Part shown: in pieces, positions 55,882 through 56,556 of the stretch | How the letters are laid out: every line of letters begins with the position of its first letter | Numbering within the stretch: position 1 is the first letter of the stretch | NCBI GenBank assembly: GCA_944384925.1 | Contig: CALWVF010000038.1 | Location: 1-56,556, forward strand | DNA: 56,556 bases | Source of the DNA: an uncultured Clostridia bacterium | Lineage (GTDB): Bacteria; Bacillota; Clostridia; Oscillospirales; Acutalibacteraceae | Reading direction: 5' to 3' | Position numbers and translations under genes: made by a program | The notes under the pieces: generated by a model | Told to the model about the DNA's origin: nothing | The model's input: only the letters and a program-made list of their open reading frames with translations | Database searches by the model: none

Positions 55882-55930
55882 CAGCCTGTAGAAAAAGCCC
55901 AGCTAAAGCTGAGCTTTTTTTATAGGCTGT
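55882..55930 (+). terminator. Long terminator hairpin after ppdK
   Basis: A stem of about 22 bp: CAGCCTGTA then AAAAAGCCCAGCT pairs with AGCTGAGCTTTTTT then TATAGGCTG with a few mismatches. The T7 run lies inside the descending arm, so the inner stem AAGCCCAGCT/AGCTGAGCTT followed by Ts acts as a terminator. Confidence 0.75.
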
Positions 55931-55960
55931 AAGGTGGAAAAAATTCCACCTTTATTTTTT
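55931..55960. terminator. Third hairpin, intrinsic terminator
   Basis: AAGGTGGAA pairs perfectly with TTCCACCTT over an AAAA loop, followed by TATTTTTT. It lies between ppdK and the convergent XRE gene. Confidence 0.8.
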
Positions 55961-56056
55961 AGTAGCGTTCATAAGTTTTATTTAATTTCTTGTTCAAATT
56001 CTTAAACTCACCTGTGCCAAAAAGTTTATCACTTAGTGGTATATTGAAGATATTTA

Positions 56057-56263
56057 TTAACAGTCATCCTCAAATTTAAATAAGTCATTTGGTGTACATT
56101 CTAAAATTATACATAGAGCTTCTATATTTGTATATTGAATTGATTTAGTTTCATTATTAATCATTTTCATGAAATTTTGATAGCTCATACCCATTTGTTT
56201 ATACAGCCAATAATTAGTTTTTCCCTTTTCTTTTAGGAGCTCTGCTGCTCTTAACTTTATCAT
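56057..56263 (-). CDS. Small XRE-family (Cro/CI-type) helix-turn-helix regulator
   Basis: A 68-residue single-domain DNA-binding protein. The helix-turn-helix pattern is RAAELLKEKGKTNYWLYKQMGMSYQNFMKMIN, then IEALCIILECTPNDLFKF, typical of Cro/C1-type repressors. ATG 56263 is taken (GGTG upstream); a GTG at 56275 is in frame. It is divergent from the SLOG gene, and a 38-bp palindrome covering both predicted promoters lies between them, a likely operator for this protein. Confidence 0.85.
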   Translation of the reverse strand: MIKLRAAELLKEKGKTNYWLYKQMGMSYQNFMKMINNETKSIQYTNIEALCIILECTPNDLFKFEDDC

Positions 56264-56312
56264 ATCTATCACCAATCTAATGTTTTGATTTAATATTAAA
56301 ACATCAGGTATC

Positions 56313-56355
56313 TTTACATATAGACTAATACATTATATAATGTATTAGTCTATAT
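56313..56355. promoter_or_regulatory. Divergent promoter with a 38-bp perfect palindrome (56318-56355)
   Basis: The palindrome is centred between 56336 and 56337 (half-site TAGACTAATACATTATA plus three flanking bases each side). On the plus strand TTTACA (56313-56318), a 17-base spacer and TATAAT (56336-56341) form a promoter for the SLOG gene; by symmetry a TATAAT at 56337-56332 serves the minus strand, with a weak -35. A dimeric regulator bound here would cover both -10 elements. Confidence 0.65.
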
Positions 56356-56374
56356 TAATGTGGGTGATTTATTC

Positions 56375-56556
56375 ATGAAAAGAAAAATTTGTTGTTTCGC
56401 AGGGCACGCAAACATTCTCAATAAAGATGAAGTCAAAATAAAATTAAAGAAAGAAATTATAGATCTCATTGAAAAAGAAAATGCCACCACTTTTTATAAT
56501 GGTGGCAAAGGAGCTTTCGATTGGCTATGTGCATATACAGTCGATGAGCTTCGCAA
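56375..56556 (+). CDS. SLOG-family (DUF1273-like) protein, N-terminal part, cut by window end
   Basis: Sixty codons are visible and the frame is open at the window edge. The start MKRKICCFAGHANI matches the CCFTGHR opening of SLOG-fold proteins of the DUF1273/YpsA-like group, and TTFYNGGKGAFDWLCAYTVDEL matches their GGAxGFD nucleotide-binding motif. The usual Arg of GHR is Ala here. These are predicted nucleotide-derived ligand binders, often in mobile or defence contexts; function is unproven. A weak GGGTGA lies about 10 bases before the ATG. Confidence 0.8.
   Translation, partial: MKRKICCFAGHANILNKDEVKIKLKKEIIDLIEKENATTFYNGGKGAFDWLCAYTVDELR

Overview
The window is AT-rich DNA from a low-G+C Gram-positive bacterium, most likely a clostridium. 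Pointers are the clustered Firmicute cell-wall genes (mreC, mreD, PBP2, FtsEX with an M23 hydrolase), the Bacillus/Clostridium-type order glmU-prs-pth-mfd, GTP-dependent PEP carboxykinase beside pyruvate phosphate dikinase, a YwlE-type arginine phosphatase, and frequent TTG/GTG starts behind strong Shine-Dalgarno (SD) sequences. An Oscillospirales-like lineage is my guess; no rRNA or other decisive marker is present. I found no tRNA, rRNA, CRISPR array or intact insertion sequence.

Layout. 1-3700 is accessory: two short fragments, a minus-strand operon of a zinc phospholipase C-like protein and two small secreted proteins, then a plus-strand pair of small proteins sharing a 45-residue C-terminal domain. 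3738-9833 holds a DegV protein, the elongasome genes mreC-mreD-PBP2, a DUF4830-type protein and an RsuA-family pseudouridine synthase. 9983-18168 holds an orphan sugar-type ABC ATPase with eroded motifs, a PucR-like regulator, ftsE-ftsX-M23 hydrolase-S41 peptidase homologue, a 57-residue protein on the opposite strand, and an ApbE-like protein. 18532-34093 is the minus-strand information block tuf-fusA-rpsG-rpsL-rpoC-rpoB and aspS-hisS. 34652-42587 carries a MinD-like ATPase, mgsA, polA-ywlE-rimI-tsaD and pckG. 43129-45210 encodes a secreted protein built of about eleven roughly 50-residue repeats. 45482-52939 is trpS-mfd-pth-prs-glmU(short) on the minus strand. The end carries ppdK, a stack of hairpins, and a divergent XRE regulator/SLOG pair over a 38-bp perfect palindrome.

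How it fits together. MreC, MreD and PBP2 drive lateral wall synthesis, and FtsEX would energise and gate the coiled-coil M23 hydrolase during division or elongation. PPDK and PEPCK control the pyruvate/oxaloacetate/PEP node, and MgsA bleeds off triose phosphate. GlmU and Prs make precursors for wall and nucleotides.

The most notable points are: (1) the paired small proteins at 2901-3637; (2) the recently expanded repeat protein at 43129 with an unusual 5' leader; (3) four proteins in recognisable genomic contexts that have lost catalytic residues (ABC ATPase, S41 peptidase, ApbE, MinD-like); (4) a GlmU lacking its acetyltransferase catalytic part; (5) an uncatalogued 57-residue gene; and (6) the palindromic operator between the XRE and SLOG genes. 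All alignments were made by eye from remembered family motifs.
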